A stretch of DNA of 27,170 nt from assembly GCA_900544825.1 (NCBI GenBank), contig UQWP01000051.1:1-27170 (forward strand). Direction: 5' to 3'. The DNA comes from an uncultured Prevotella sp. (GTDB taxonomy: Bacteria > Bacteroidota > Bacteroidia > Bacteroidales > Bacteroidaceae). Positions 1 to 6,703 of this stretch are shown here, in pieces. Below the pieces are notes generated by a model. It did no database searches. It worked only from the letters and a program-made list of their open reading frames with translations, and was not told the origin of the DNA. The position numbers and the translations under genes are program-made. How positions within the stretch are numbered: the first letter of the stretch is position 1; each line of letters starts with the position of its first letter.

Positions 1-73
1 CAACTGTTTACGTTCCAACCTCTCTTATTCTCCTTTGGCTGCTTTAGAGCTTTATGTTAACATCGTAAAAACG

Positions 74-81
74 TATATTTG
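74..81 (+). promoter_or_regulatory. Promoter -7 box for the ATPase pseudogene
   Basis: TATATTTG matches the Bacteroidota -7 consensus TAnnTTTG, 42 bases before the ATG at 124. No good -33 TTTG is seen at the expected 19-21 base spacing; TTTA at 51-54 is the nearest candidate. Confidence 0.6.
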
Positions 82-123
82 CGACCGAAAACCGTGTCTT
101 GACACAAAAAAACGTCATAAACT

Positions 124-1187
124 ATGTATTTTGAACGTAAAGCATACTTGAAAGAACTCATTTCGGCAGAAGGCAATGGGATGATAAAGATTATCACCGG
201 CATTCGCCGATGTGGTAAATCCTTCCTTTTGTTCAACATCTTCCGCAAGCATTTGCTTGAAAGAGGTGTTGCGGAGAATCATATCATACAGATAAATCTT
301 GAAGACTCTTATCAAAAGATGTCATTACCGAATTTAGAGGTAGAGGTTGGGAAATCCGAATCCATCCACTGAGTTTTGCCGAATATTATGAAGTGGTAGG
401 AGGAGAGGAGCGTCAAACTCTGGAAACCTATTATCTTTATGGTGGATTGCCTGCCGTGGCGCAGATGGAAACTCCTGAAGCGAAACAGAATTATCTTCGT
501 GAGATTTACGAGACGGTTTATCTGAAGGATGTTTTGGAGCGTAATCGGCTGAAGAATTCTGATGGAATGCGCGAGTTGGTGCGCCTTCTGGCTTCTACGA
601 TTGGTTCCTGTACGAATGTGCAGAGAATTTCTAATACGTTCAAATCTGTTGGAGGAGTGGAAATCGGTACTAAAACCATTGGCAGGTATCTGGAGAACCT
701 GCAGGATTCCTTCATCATCAGCGAGGCTTTGCGCTATGATGTGAAGGGGCGCAAATATATTGGTACTGGCACCAAGTATTACTTCGAGGACATCGGTATA
801 AGAAATGCCGTGGTTGATTTCCGACAGGTAGAATTCACTCATATTATGGAGAATGTTATCTATAACGAGCTTCGCAAACAAGGCTATGGTGTGGATGTAG
901 GTGTAGTGGAGAGCTTCAAGCGAGATGAGAATGGCAAGCTGCAGCGTAGGAATCTTGAGATAGATTTCGTGGTGAACCGTCATGATGAACGTCTCTATAT
1001 CCAGTCGGCTTTCGCCTTGCCTGATAAGGAGAAGGTAGATCAGGAGCAGGCTTCTCTTTTGAATGTAAACGATGGCTTCCGCAAACTGATTATCGTAGGG
1101 GATAGGTATCGTTCGGGTTATAATGAAGAAGGCATTCTGATGATGAGCCTCTCCGATTTCCTCTTGGGGAAAGAAAATAAGGAATAG
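124..1187 (+). pseudogene. AAA_14/DUF4143 ATPase, broken by internal deletion and frameshift
   Basis: This is the remains of a P-loop ATPase with a DUF4143 C-terminal region. The 5' part (124-372) encodes the N-terminus and Walker A (GIRRCGKS) and then runs into a stop. A second frame, open from 303, continues with LLSKDVITEFRGRG, then HPLSFAEYY and YLYGGLPAV, and the nuclease-like end EIDFVVN...YIQSAF, closing at 1187. Aligned by eye with the intact relative at 14214, residues between the INLED strand and LLSKD are missing. That is about 62 residues or roughly 190 bp, and it includes Walker B. The joint lies near 300-315 and is out of frame. Both flanks keep good family similarity, so the lesion looks recent. 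An assembly error cannot be excluded. The role of the family is unknown. Confidence 0.85.
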
Positions 1188-1207
1188 ATGGTCTTGAAGA
1201 AAATATC

Positions 1208-1268
1208 AAGGGCGAAAGAACAACTGGGGTTAACAGAGTTAACAGTTAACAGTTGTTTTTCCGCCCTT
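1208..1268 (+). repeat. GTTAACA-loop hairpin element, copy 1
   Basis: The arms AAGGGCG (1208-1214) and CGCCCTT (1262-1268) pair, and the stem continues inward through CAACTG/CAGTTG. The loop holds three GTTAACA units. A T-rich run follows, so it probably terminates the ATPase pseudogene. Related copies lie at 4951 and 11672. Confidence 0.8.
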
Positions 1269-1359
1269 TCTTTTTATTTGAATGCTCTGTTTTATAGCTT
1301 CTAATCCTAATTAATATTAAAAATGTGCAAGTTTGCCACTTTTTGATATGAAAATTGTG

Positions 1360-1367
1360 TATTTTTG
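1360..1367 (+). promoter_or_regulatory. Promoter -7 box for the 1395 ATPase
   Basis: TATTTTTG fits TAnnTTTG. A TTG inside this box would be the start of a longer reading frame, but lying in the promoter it cannot be the translation start. The ATG at 1395 is therefore preferred. Just upstream, 1337-1354 reads CACTTTTTGATATGAAAA, loosely like the repeated sites before the 14214 ATPase. Confidence 0.6.
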
Positions 1368-1394
1368 CCGAAAAATCATATTAACGAAGAAATT

Positions 1395-2729
1395 ATGGCA
1401 GAAATACAAAGAGAAATACTAGATAAATTGAAGGCGTGGAAGGAGAATCCGCGTCGCAAACCATTGGTGTTGCAGGGCGCACGCCAGGTAGGTAAGTCGT
1501 GGGCATTGAAGAAGTTTGGCAGGGAATGCTTTGAGGATATGGTTTACATCAACTTCGATACGATGCCAGCTGTGAAGGAGGATTTTAAACGTACCAAGGA
1601 GCCTTTGAAACTCATTAAGTCGATGGAGCTGATGACGGGGAAGAAAATTTTTCCAACTTCCACTCTGATTGTTCTTGATGAGATTCAGGAATGCAATGAA
1701 GCATTGAATAGCTTGAAGTATTTCTGTGAGGATGCTCCGGAGTACGCTGTTGTGTGCGCAGGTTCACTCCTGGGTGTGGCTCTTAATCGTACAGGAGCGT
1801 CTTTTCCTGTGGGTAAGGTGGACTTTATGACTCTTCATCCCGTATCGTTTGCTGAATATCTGAGGGTGGCAGATGCCCAGCTCTATCATTCTTATCAGAT
1901 GATAGACGAGGTGATGGTTGTGCCCGAGGTGTTGCACCAGCAGCTGATAGATGCTTACAAGTTGTATCTTGTGTTAGGCGGAATGCCCGAGGCGGTAAGT
2001 GCCTACATCGACACTCGTTCGTGGGCGGCAGTAAAGGTGGTTCAGGATGCTATCCTCCAGTCTTATTCCCTTGATTTTGCCAAGCACATCAGCAACAAGG
2101 ATATCCCACGTGTGTTTCAGGTTTGGGGCAATTTGCAGAATCAGCTTGCTCGTGAGGACAAGAAGTTCCGTTATGCTGATGTTCAGAAAGGGGCTAGGGC
2201 ACGTGAGTATGAGGGAGCCATAGAATGGTTGTGCCTGGCTGGATTGGTGCATCGGGTTTCGGCGATAGAAACTCCTCGCTTGCCGCTCTCTGCCTATAAA
2301 AAAGACAATGCCTTCAAGCTTTATCTCAATGATGTGGGCTTATTGGGACGCAAGTTTGATTTGGATGCTACTACGGTATTGATGGGCGACAATCTCTTTA
2401 CGGAGTTCAAGGGGGTGATGGCAGAAAACTATGTCCTGCAGGCTTTGGTTCGCCAGTATGGCTGCCAGCATTATTATTGGACTTCTGGCAATACGGCAGA
2501 AGTGGAGTTCCTGTTGCAGGATACTGGTAAAATCATACCTGTTGAGGTGAAGGCTGATAAGAATGTCACGGCGAAGAGCCTGGCGTATTATCGCAAGCAA
2601 TATCTCCCTAAACTATCAGTTCGTCTTTCTGCTCTTAACATGAGGAAGGACGATGATTTGCTCAATCTTCCATTATATCTGGTTGATAAATTGAAAATGT
2701 TTGTGGAGAGCCTGGCGTTTAATGAATAA
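1395..2729 (+). CDS. AAA_14/DUF4143 P-loop ATPase
   Basis: This is an intact 444-residue ATPase with a C-terminal DUF4143 region, likely cytoplasmic. Walker A is GARQVGKS (residues 28-35) and Walker B is LIVLDEIQ (91-98). A sensor-like strand CAGSLLG and the family motif YLVLGGMPEAV follow. The end carries a PD-(D/E)XK-like pattern, AEVEFL...PVEVK, with the lysine near residue 386. Unlike the relatives at 124 and 14214 it keeps the complete ExK. The start is set by the ATG downstream of the -7 box at 1360; it has no Shine-Dalgarno. It follows a broken family member and appears to be a single-gene unit ended by hairpins at 2740-2806. The family is common and often multi-copy in gut Bacteroidota; its biological role is not established. 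Confidence 0.9.
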   Translation: MAEIQREILDKLKAWKENPRRKPLVLQGARQVGKSWALKKFGRECFEDMVYINFDTMPAVKEDFKRTKEPLKLIKSMELMTGKKIFPTSTLIVLDEIQECNEALNSLKYFCEDAPEYAVVCAGSLLGVALNRTGASFPVGKVDFMTLHPVSFAEYLRVADAQLYHSYQMIDEVMVVPEVLHQQLIDAYKLYLVLGGMPEAVSAYIDTRSWAAVKVVQDAILQSYSLDFAKHISNKDIPRVFQVWGNLQNQLAREDKKFRYADVQKGARAREYEGAIEWLCLAGLVHRVSAIETPRLPLSAYKKDNAFKLYLNDVGLLGRKFDLDATTVLMGDNLFTEFKGVMAENYVLQALVRQYGCQHYYWTSGNTAEVEFLLQDTGKIIPVEVKADKNVTAKSLAYYRKQYLPKLSVRLSALNMRKDDDLLNLPLYLVDKLKMFVESLAFNE

Positions 2730-2739
2730 TTGAAATTTA

Positions 2740-2758
2740 TCCATACTCTTTGTATGGA
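2740..2758 (+). terminator. Short hairpin after the ATPase
   Basis: TCCATAC (2740-2746) pairs with GTATGGA (2752-2758) and is followed by ATTTTGTATT. It is a plausible weak terminator for the plus-strand gene ending at 2729. Confidence 0.5.
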
Positions 2759-2770
2759 ATTTTGTATTAG

Positions 2771-2806
2771 TGCAAATTAAGCATGTTGAAACATGCTTAA
2801 TTTGCA
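2771..2806. terminator. Bidirectional terminator between convergent genes
   Basis: A perfect 16-bp inverted repeat with loop TGAA has arms at 2771-2786 and 2791-2806. It sits between the ATPase (+) and the LOG gene (-). The A/T-rich arm ends give a U-tract in either direction. Confidence 0.75.
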
Positions 2807-2843
2807 AATCTTGTTTTTGTGGTTGATATACAAAAAGTTGTTT

Positions 2844-3377
2844 CTATCCCTCGCAGAGCTTAGCCAGTTCTTCCAGGTTATCCGCCACTTCAATCACATC
2901 TCGCCAATTGCCGCGAATCATGCTTTTCTCTGCCATATCATCCAACAGGGCGATGGTGGAGTTCCAGAAGCCTTTCATATTGTAGAGAATCACCATCTTG
3001 TGATGGTAGCCGATGGTGTGGGAGGCGGCGATGGTGAAGATTTCGTCCAGGGTGCCGACGCCGCCAGGAAGGGCTACGAAGATGTCGCTCTGGGCAAGCA
3101 TCAGGTCCTTGCGGTCGCTGAGATTGTCACACGGAATCTCGATGTCGAGGTCTGGGAAGGTTCTTTCTCCTCGCTCTACAAGCGTAGGAACCACACCGAT
3201 GGTTCTGCCGCCATTCGCCTTTACCGCCTTGCCGATGCAATCCATCAGACCGGAGTTGCAGCCGCCGAAAACCAGGTCGTGGTCGTTCTCTGCCATCCAC
3301 ATTCCCATCTCTTCTGTTAACTTGAAGAAGTCGGGGTCGATATTCTTATTTGCCGAACAAAAAACTGCTATTTTCAT
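2844..3377 (-). CDS. LOG-family Rossmann-fold nucleotide phosphoribohydrolase
   Basis: This 177-residue protein belongs to the LOG/TIGR00730 family. Characterised members hydrolyse the N-glycosidic bond of cytokinin ribotides or purine nucleotides, releasing the base and ribose 5-phosphate. The family motif PGGVGTLDE is at residues 104-112. The upstream GGCNSGLMD (38-46) is the usual phosphate-binding region, and the Rossmann N-terminus reads MKIAVFCSAN. Length is normal for the short bacterial type. The substrate cannot be told from sequence. The ATG at 3377 lies eight bases after a four-unit 22-bp tandem repeat that forms its 5' leader. The promoter box is at 3476-3483. It stands alone, convergent with the ATPase and divergent from the hydrolase at 3608. 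Confidence 0.9.
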   Translation of the reverse strand: MKIAVFCSANKNIDPDFFKLTEEMGMWMAENDHDLVFGGCNSGLMDCIGKAVKANGGRTIGVVPTLVERGERTFPDLDIEIPCDNLSDRKDLMLAQSDIFVALPGGVGTLDEIFTIAASHTIGYHHKMVILYNMKGFWNSTIALLDDMAEKSMIRGNWRDVIEVADNLEELAKLCEG

Positions 3378-3382
3378 ATTGC

Positions 3383-3470
3383 TTTATCTTCTATTTGATG
3401 ATGTTTTATCTGTTGTTTATGAATGTTTTATCTTCTATTTGATAATGTTTTATCCGTTATTTATAGATGT
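3383..3470 (-). repeat. Four tandem 22-bp repeats in the LOG leader
   Basis: Four adjoining 22-bp units start at 3383, 3405, 3427 and 3449. On the minus strand each begins ACAT and ends GATAAA. Units 1 and 3 are nearly identical and units 2 and 4 resemble each other, so this is also a 44-bp duplication. The array runs from about the expected transcription start to eight bases before the ATG. Confidence 0.85.
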
Positions 3471-3475
3471 TTAGG

Positions 3476-3483
3476 CAAAGGTA
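3476..3483 (-). promoter_or_regulatory. Promoter -7 box for the LOG gene
   Basis: On the minus strand this reads TACCTTTG (TAnnTTTG). It would start transcription near 3470, making the 22-bp repeats the 5' untranslated leader. Confidence 0.7.
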
Positions 3484-3528
3484 CGCAAAAAAATCGAAAT
3501 TATTGGGCTCTTTTTGCGGATAATTTCT

Positions 3529-3536
3529 TAATTTTG
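3529..3536 (+). promoter_or_regulatory. Promoter -7 box for the alpha/beta hydrolase
   Basis: TAATTTTG (TAnnTTTG) lies 72 bases before the ATG at 3608. It is divergent from the LOG promoter and about 45 bases from it. Confidence 0.65.
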
Positions 3537-3607
3537 CAAACTATAACTAATCTTATAAACAGGAAGATAGATTTCCAATAAACAAAATTATAAAACAAAA
3601 CAAGAGA

Positions 3608-4858
3608 ATGAAAAGGATTATCACATATAGTATCATTGCATTGTTGCAGGCATCTGTGGCGCTTGCTCAGACCTCTGTGGCGCTTGCACAACCCTCTTCG
3701 AAGCCGAAGCTTCAGAAGCGGGAGAAGTATGAATGGCAGGGAGAGATTCCTACTTATGTAGAAACGCTGAAGAAGGAACTGACGTATCCGATGGCTTGGG
3801 GAAACAGTCCGATTAAGAACTTCAAGAAGTGGAAGAAGGCGGCAAGGTCGAAGGTGTTTGAATGCATGATGACGCCTCCCAAGGCGGTTGCAGCTTGGGA
3901 TATGGAAGTATTGGGCGAGGAGCAGAGAGACGGTTATAAGGCGCAGAAAATCGCCTTTAATGTCAACGCCTATTCCCGTATTACGGCTTATCTCCTGATT
4001 CCGGATGGAGGAGATGGAAAATTCCCTGCCGTGGTGGCACTCCACGACCATGGTGCCCATCTCTTTATAGGAAAGGAGAAGATGATTCGCCCTTTCTTCA
4101 TCGCTTCAAAAGAGCAGGATGCGGATGGAAATCTCTCTGAAAAGAAGAAGGCTGCCAACCAGGAGGTTCTGGACGATGCTGATGCGTGGGTAAACCAGCT
4201 CTACGAGGGTCAATACGTGGGCGATTACCTGGCAAAGCATGGCTACGTAGTGCTTTCGATTGATGCTCCGATGTGGGGAGAAAGAGGTCGAAAGGAGGGC
4301 GTGGATAGAAACAAATACGATCTCATCGCCGGCAACATGATGATGCTGGGTAGAGACCTCTCTGCCTTCATGACCTACGATGATATTTCTAGCACCGAAT
4401 TCCTGGCTTCGCTGCCAATGGTGGATGTGGAGCGTATCGGATGTGTGGGCTGTTCGATGGGAGCCTATCGCTCGTGGATGCTCTCGGCATTATCGGATAG
4501 AATCAAGGCGGGTGCTTCCATCTGCTGGATGATTACCACCGATGCTCAGCTTACCCGGAGATTCGGAAGAAAGGAGAATGGCGGTTTTGCGAATTGCATC
4601 CCTGGTCTTCGCCAATATCTCGACTATCCTCACATCGCCTCCCTTGCCTGTCCGAAACCGATGCTTTTCATCAGTGGCACAAAAGACAAGCTCTTCCCGG
4701 TACCCGGCGTAGAAGATGCTTTCGCCGAAATGCACAAGGTTTGGAAGAGTCAGGGAGCAGATAATCTGCTGGATACCGAGCTTTGGGAAATCCCTCATTC
4801 CTGCGGATTGAAGGCGCAGGAGAAAATGCTGGAGTTTCTGGATAAGAAATTGAAATAA
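3608..4858 (+). CDS. Secreted alpha/beta hydrolase (acetylxylan esterase/Abhydrolase_7-like)
   Basis: This 416-residue secreted hydrolase probably acts on an ester of dietary or host glycans; the substrate is inference. A basic start and hydrophobic core (residues 1-20) form a signal peptide. Seven residues, SVALAQ plus T/P, are repeated in tandem at 16-22 and 23-29, giving two consecutive signal peptidase I sites (ALA|Q). The hydrolase fold has the oxyanion region VALHDHG, the nucleophile elbow GCSMG with Ser283, an acidic residue Asp360 in SGTKDKLF and His397 in IPHSCG, in canonical order. A long insert with W and R/K-rich stretches lies between strands, as in Abhydrolase_7/AXE1-like esterases. 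The gene is a single unit ending in the hairpin element at 4951, with no carbohydrate operon beside it. Confidence 0.85.
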   Translation: MKRIITYSIIALLQASVALAQTSVALAQPSSKPKLQKREKYEWQGEIPTYVETLKKELTYPMAWGNSPIKNFKKWKKAARSKVFECMMTPPKAVAAWDMEVLGEEQRDGYKAQKIAFNVNAYSRITAYLLIPDGGDGKFPAVVALHDHGAHLFIGKEKMIRPFFIASKEQDADGNLSEKKKAANQEVLDDADAWVNQLYEGQYVGDYLAKHGYVVLSIDAPMWGERGRKEGVDRNKYDLIAGNMMMLGRDLSAFMTYDDISSTEFLASLPMVDVERIGCVGCSMGAYRSWMLSALSDRIKAGASICWMITTDAQLTRRFGRKENGGFANCIPGLRQYLDYPHIASLACPKPMLFISGTKDKLFPVPGVEDAFAEMHKVWKSQGADNLLDTELWEIPHSCGLKAQEKMLEFLDKKLK

Positions 4859-4950
4859 GAAATGTTTGGCAGACGAATTAATACAAGGGCTTTATAGTTA
4901 TTTTAAAATTAGTGGTTTTGAAATAACTAATTGAGAAATTACTAAAATAA

Positions 4951-5015
4951 AAAGAGCGGAAAAGCAAGCTGGGGGTTAACAGAGTTAACAGTTAACAGCT
5001 GATTTTCCGCTCTTT
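4951..5015. repeat. GTTAACA-loop hairpin element, copy 2
   Basis: Arms are AAAGAGCGGAAAA (4951-4963) and TTTTCCGCTCTTT (5003-5015). The loop region contains three GTTAACA units and is identical to copy 1 over about 26 bases. It lies between the convergent genes ending at 4858 (+) and 5027 (-), so it is likely a bidirectional terminator. Confidence 0.85.
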
Positions 5016-5026
5016 CTTCTCTAAAT

Positions 5027-6376
5027 CTACCACAGATCTGCTGGCGACAGGTCCTTGTCCTTTCTACCCATCAGATAGTAATCGGCAAGGAACTGGAGAT
5101 TTGCCTGGGTAATCTTCAAGCCTTCCTCCTTTACATATCGGCTGGTGAAGATATTGGCGTCAGGCAACATGTTGTTCTCTATCAGCTTGCACACAATCTC
5201 GTATGGGAATGGGCGACCATTGCCGCTGATGATTCCGAAGCTGTCATCCTCTGCACGCTCTGCGTTGTAGTAAGGATTCTCAGGCGAAGCAATGCAGTGG
5301 GCGAAGCCGAAACTGATATTGATACCTGTATAAGGACTTGCGCTCACGATGATGCCCTTCTCGTATTTCTGTGGGAATCGGATATCTTTAGGCAATTCGA
5401 ACTCAATCTTATTGAGGAACTCCTTCAGGGTCTTCACATCCTCCAGGAAGATGAACTTGTCGCCATAATCCTTTGCTTTGAGCAGGTTGTAATCGTGGAT
5501 AGCCTTCTCGCGATCTACGCTAGCCTCCATCTTCTCAATCTTCTCCTTGAATTCCTTATCTTCCCAAAGCTTGTGGGTAGGCATTTCTGCCGTAATCTTC
5601 TCGAGCCACTCCAGGGAAGTAAGCGCCAGGAGATTGCTTCTGCTGGCAATGGTCATCTCCATCTGTACGGAGTAGGCCATAGGCTCTGTAAGTCCCTGAG
5701 GAGAATTTGCCATCTGCTGGAGAGCAAACTGCAGGCGCTGGCGGTTGCCCACGTTGAAGTAGCAGCCATAGTGGAACCAAGCCAACGTGTCGCGGCGATG
5801 GATTTCATCGAGCTGCTTCTCTTCTTTTTCATTCGGGTTCTCCAGTACAGGCATTTCGCTCAGATAGGTAATCAGACGCTCATTCTCAGGCGCAGTCTCA
5901 TATTCCTTGTCGAGCAGATTGTAGGCAAGCTTGGCTGCCAGCGTCATCGTACTGAAAAGGAAAGGAACGGCTTCCTGGATGTAGGTGCTCTGCTGGTAAT
6001 GGTGCCAGCACAGGAACTTGATGTCGGCGAAGTTGATTTCCTCCGGATCGTATTCAGGAACATCTTCGTTCAGGGTATTCGGAACGAAATCATCCTCGTT
6101 CTCATAGAAAGGGATGTAGGAACCGTAGCGCTTCTTGCATTCCGCAGTAAACGCCTTCCAGATTCCTGCACCGGAAATCACATCCTCAAAGTAGCCAGCA
6201 ATGCTGAGTGCAAGCTGCTTGGCATCCTCCACATTCTTAAACTGATGGGTGAAGCACGCCTCGTCGAGGGCGTGGTATATTTCGTTAGCCAGTTCTGTAT
6301 AGTACTGATCTACTTCGTTTGGTTTCTCGTATGGATGCATTGCCATCCAATCCTGGGTGAAAATTACCTTTTTCAT
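5027..6376 (-). CDS. Uncharacterised Bacteroidota protein (possibly DUF3843)
   Basis: This 449-residue soluble protein has no signal peptide, membrane segment or nucleotide-binding motif that I can see. It is acidic and helix-rich. The N-terminal part has many aromatic residues (FTQDWMAMHPYEK, YFEDVISGAGIW, CKKRYGSYIPFY). A charged, probably coiled middle (roughly 170-330) follows. The C-terminal part contains GIIVSASPYTGINISFGF and GNGRPFPYEIVCKLIENN. It resembles the DUF3843 group of Bacteroidota hypotheticals, but I am recalling that family rather than testing it. The ATG at 6376 lies about 130 bases downstream of a minus-strand promoter box at 6509. It is a single gene, divergent from the helicase. 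The function is unknown. Confidence 0.85.
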   Translation of the reverse strand: MKKVIFTQDWMAMHPYEKPNEVDQYYTELANEIYHALDEACFTHQFKNVEDAKQLALSIAGYFEDVISGAGIWKAFTAECKKRYGSYIPFYENEDDFVPNTLNEDVPEYDPEEINFADIKFLCWHHYQQSTYIQEAVPFLFSTMTLAAKLAYNLLDKEYETAPENERLITYLSEMPVLENPNEKEEKQLDEIHRRDTLAWFHYGCYFNVGNRQRLQFALQQMANSPQGLTEPMAYSVQMEMTIASRSNLLALTSLEWLEKITAEMPTHKLWEDKEFKEKIEKMEASVDREKAIHDYNLLKAKDYGDKFIFLEDVKTLKEFLNKIEFELPKDIRFPQKYEKGIIVSASPYTGINISFGFAHCIASPENPYYNAERAEDDSFGIISGNGRPFPYEIVCKLIENNMLPDANIFTSRYVKEEGLKITQANLQFLADYYLMGRKDKDLSPADLW

Positions 6377-6508
6377 TCTTTTCGATTCTTTGTTATTCGA
6401 GGTTAAGCGATGTCGTTGTGACGCGATATTCGTTCTTCTCGGTTGATGTTTATGATTCTTGTTAGCCAGTTCGGAGCAATATTGCCCGAATTATCTGTAA
6501 AGATAATG

Positions 6509-6516
6509 CAAAGATA
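6509..6516 (-). promoter_or_regulatory. Promoter -7 box for the 5027-6376 gene
   Basis: The minus strand reads TATCTTTG. The ten bases AAAGATAATG occur twice here (6500-6509 and 6510-6519), duplicating part of the box. Transcription would begin near 6503 and leave a ~130-base leader with no clear structure. Confidence 0.65.
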
Positions 6517-6559
6517 ATGAATTCTGCGCAAAAAATGCAAGAAATTCGCAGTTTTTTCG

Positions 6560-6567
6560 TATCTTTG
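6560..6567 (+). promoter_or_regulatory. Promoter -7 box for the helicase
   Basis: TATCTTTG (TAnnTTTG) lies 137 bases before the TTG start at 6704. It is divergent from the minus-strand promoter at 6509, with only about 40 bases between the two boxes. Confidence 0.7.
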
Positions 6568-6579
6568 CACCCGAATTTA

Positions 6580-6670
6580 GGCAATCTTAATAAATACGTG
6601 GGATTGCCGCAAGCGTTTCGGAAGGATTTTGCACCCTAATTCATGGCTGGGAGGGTGAATTCGGCCTTCC
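6580..6670 (+). promoter_or_regulatory. Structured 5' leader of the helicase
   Basis: The first stem pairs GGCAATC (6580-6586) with GATTGCC (6602-6608). A second compound stem pairs GGAAGG (6620-6625) with CCTTCC (6665-6670) and encloses CACCCT (6632-6637) with AGGGTG (6652-6657). Leaders of cold-shock helicase genes in other bacteria are often structured and self-regulated. That role here is inference. Confidence 0.55.
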
Positions 6671-6703
6671 ATTTAGATTATAATGAATTAAGGTTAAAAA
6701 GAT

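Noticed and set aside
1365..1394. TTG start ten codons upstream of the second ATPase
   Set aside because: It lies inside the TAnnTTTG promoter box.
5297..6406. 369-codon plus-strand frame over the 449-residue minus-strand gene
   Set aside because: It lacks a promoter and Leu/His-rich translation looks like antisense shadow. The minus frame has a normal start, promoter and amino-acid composition.
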